Part shown: piece by piece, positions 63,895 to 64,000 of the stretch | How positions within the stretch are numbered: the first letter of the stretch is position 1 | Layout: every line of letters starts with the position of its first letter | DNA from: Metallumcola ferriviriculae | Lineage (GTDB): Bacteria; Bacillota; JADQBR01 | Direction of reading: 5' to 3' | Assembly (NCBI RefSeq): GCF_035573695.1 | Contig: NZ_CP121694.1 | Span: 2,952,501-3,016,500 of the forward strand | DNA: 64,000 nt | Made by a program: the position numbers and the translations under genes | Notes under the pieces: model-generated | Database searches by the model: none | Told to the model about the DNA's origin: nothing | Seen by the model: the letters and a program-made list of their open reading frames with translations, nothing else

Positions 63895-64000
63895 ATGAAA
63901 AAACTTATAGTTACTTGGTTTTCAGTTGGTCTAGTTGCTTCCCTACTCATGACCTCAAGTTTGGCATTTGCTACTCGCGATGCAAACAATCCAGAAGATG
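63895..64000 (+). CDS. Secreted protein, N-terminal part only
   Basis: Start ATG at 63895 with SD GTGGAGGTG. The visible 35 residues form a signal peptide (KKLIVTWFSVGLVASLL, cleaving after AFA) followed by TRDANNPED. The rest is beyond the window. It starts 15 bases after the preceding gene, so both are co-transcribed. It may be the intact equivalent of the C39-like protein at 60203, but this cannot be tested here. Confidence 0.7.
   Translation, partial: MKKLIVTWFSVGLVASLLMTSSLAFATRDANNPED

Overview
The window comes from a spore-forming, anaerobic Clostridia-type Firmicute, most like the Desulfotomaculum/Peptococcaceae group. The evidence is a full set of sporulation genes (spoIIAA-spoIIAB-sigF, spoVAC-AD-AE-AEA-AF, spoIIM, spoIVB, spo0A, dacF), strict-anaerobe redox genes (rubrerythrin, rubredoxins, desulfoferrodoxin, NfnAB, tungsten-type aldehyde ferredoxin oxidoreductase, iron alcohol dehydrogenases) and Firmicute gene order (xerD-deoB-PNP-dacF-spoIIA; nadK-argR-recN-spoIVB-spo0A-steA; xseAB-ispA-dxs-tlyA). 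No rRNA, tRNA or CRISPR array was seen.

Layout. 1-2720 (minus): a cobalamin riboswitch with an intrinsic terminator precedes a secreted protein built like animal intrinsic factor/transcobalamin; its gene carries an apparently perfect 800-base internal duplication. 2.8-4.1 kb: nhaA. 4.3-8.4 kb: spoVA operon, then a dodecin. 8.9-11.9 kb: sigF operon with a sigma-H promoter and a Spo0A box, and dacF. 11.9-19.2 kb: nucleoside salvage, xerD, alanine transport and oxidation. 19.4-25.5 kb: spoIIM, a ComB-like protein, a Nudix hydrolase, DUF3866, two glycosyltransferase-type proteins and SteA. 25.6-33.5 kb: spo0A, spoIVB, recN, argR, methyltransferase, nadK, GGDEF. 33.7-37.0 kb: an orphan FeS protein, corA and a norC-norB nitric oxide reductase. 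37.1-39.6 kb: an oxidative-stress operon with a PerR-like promoter and a frameshifted desulfoferrodoxin. 39.8-47.9 kb: a sigma-54 two-component system, two iron alcohol dehydrogenases and AOR plus a MoaD-like protein, with two -24/-12 promoters. 48.0-57.5 kb: tlyA, dxs, oapA, the OLE RNA, ispA, xseB, xseA, nfnB, nfnA. 57.8-64 kb: an AT-richer accessory region with two decaying copies of an Agr-type peptide quorum-sensing locus and secreted proteins.

How it fits together. The core is a sporulation and housekeeping backbone. The alcohol/aldehyde block looks like one regulon: the kinase and sigma-54 activator lie beside the two dehydrogenases, and both the plus-strand alcohol dehydrogenase and AOR have good sigma-54 promoters. 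AOR would pass electrons to ferredoxin, and NfnAB could link ferredoxin, NADH and NADP pools. Most notable are the OLE RNA with its partner oapA between ispA and dxs, the B12-riboswitch-controlled intrinsic-factor-like protein, and the Agr locus: a cyclic-lactone peptide gene and an intact LytTR regulator in one copy, an intact kinase in the other, a collapsed agrB, and a MITE-like insertion in the dead regulator copy. A 45-base palindromic repeat occurs in three intergenic sites. All calls rest on reading the sequence; no database search was run.
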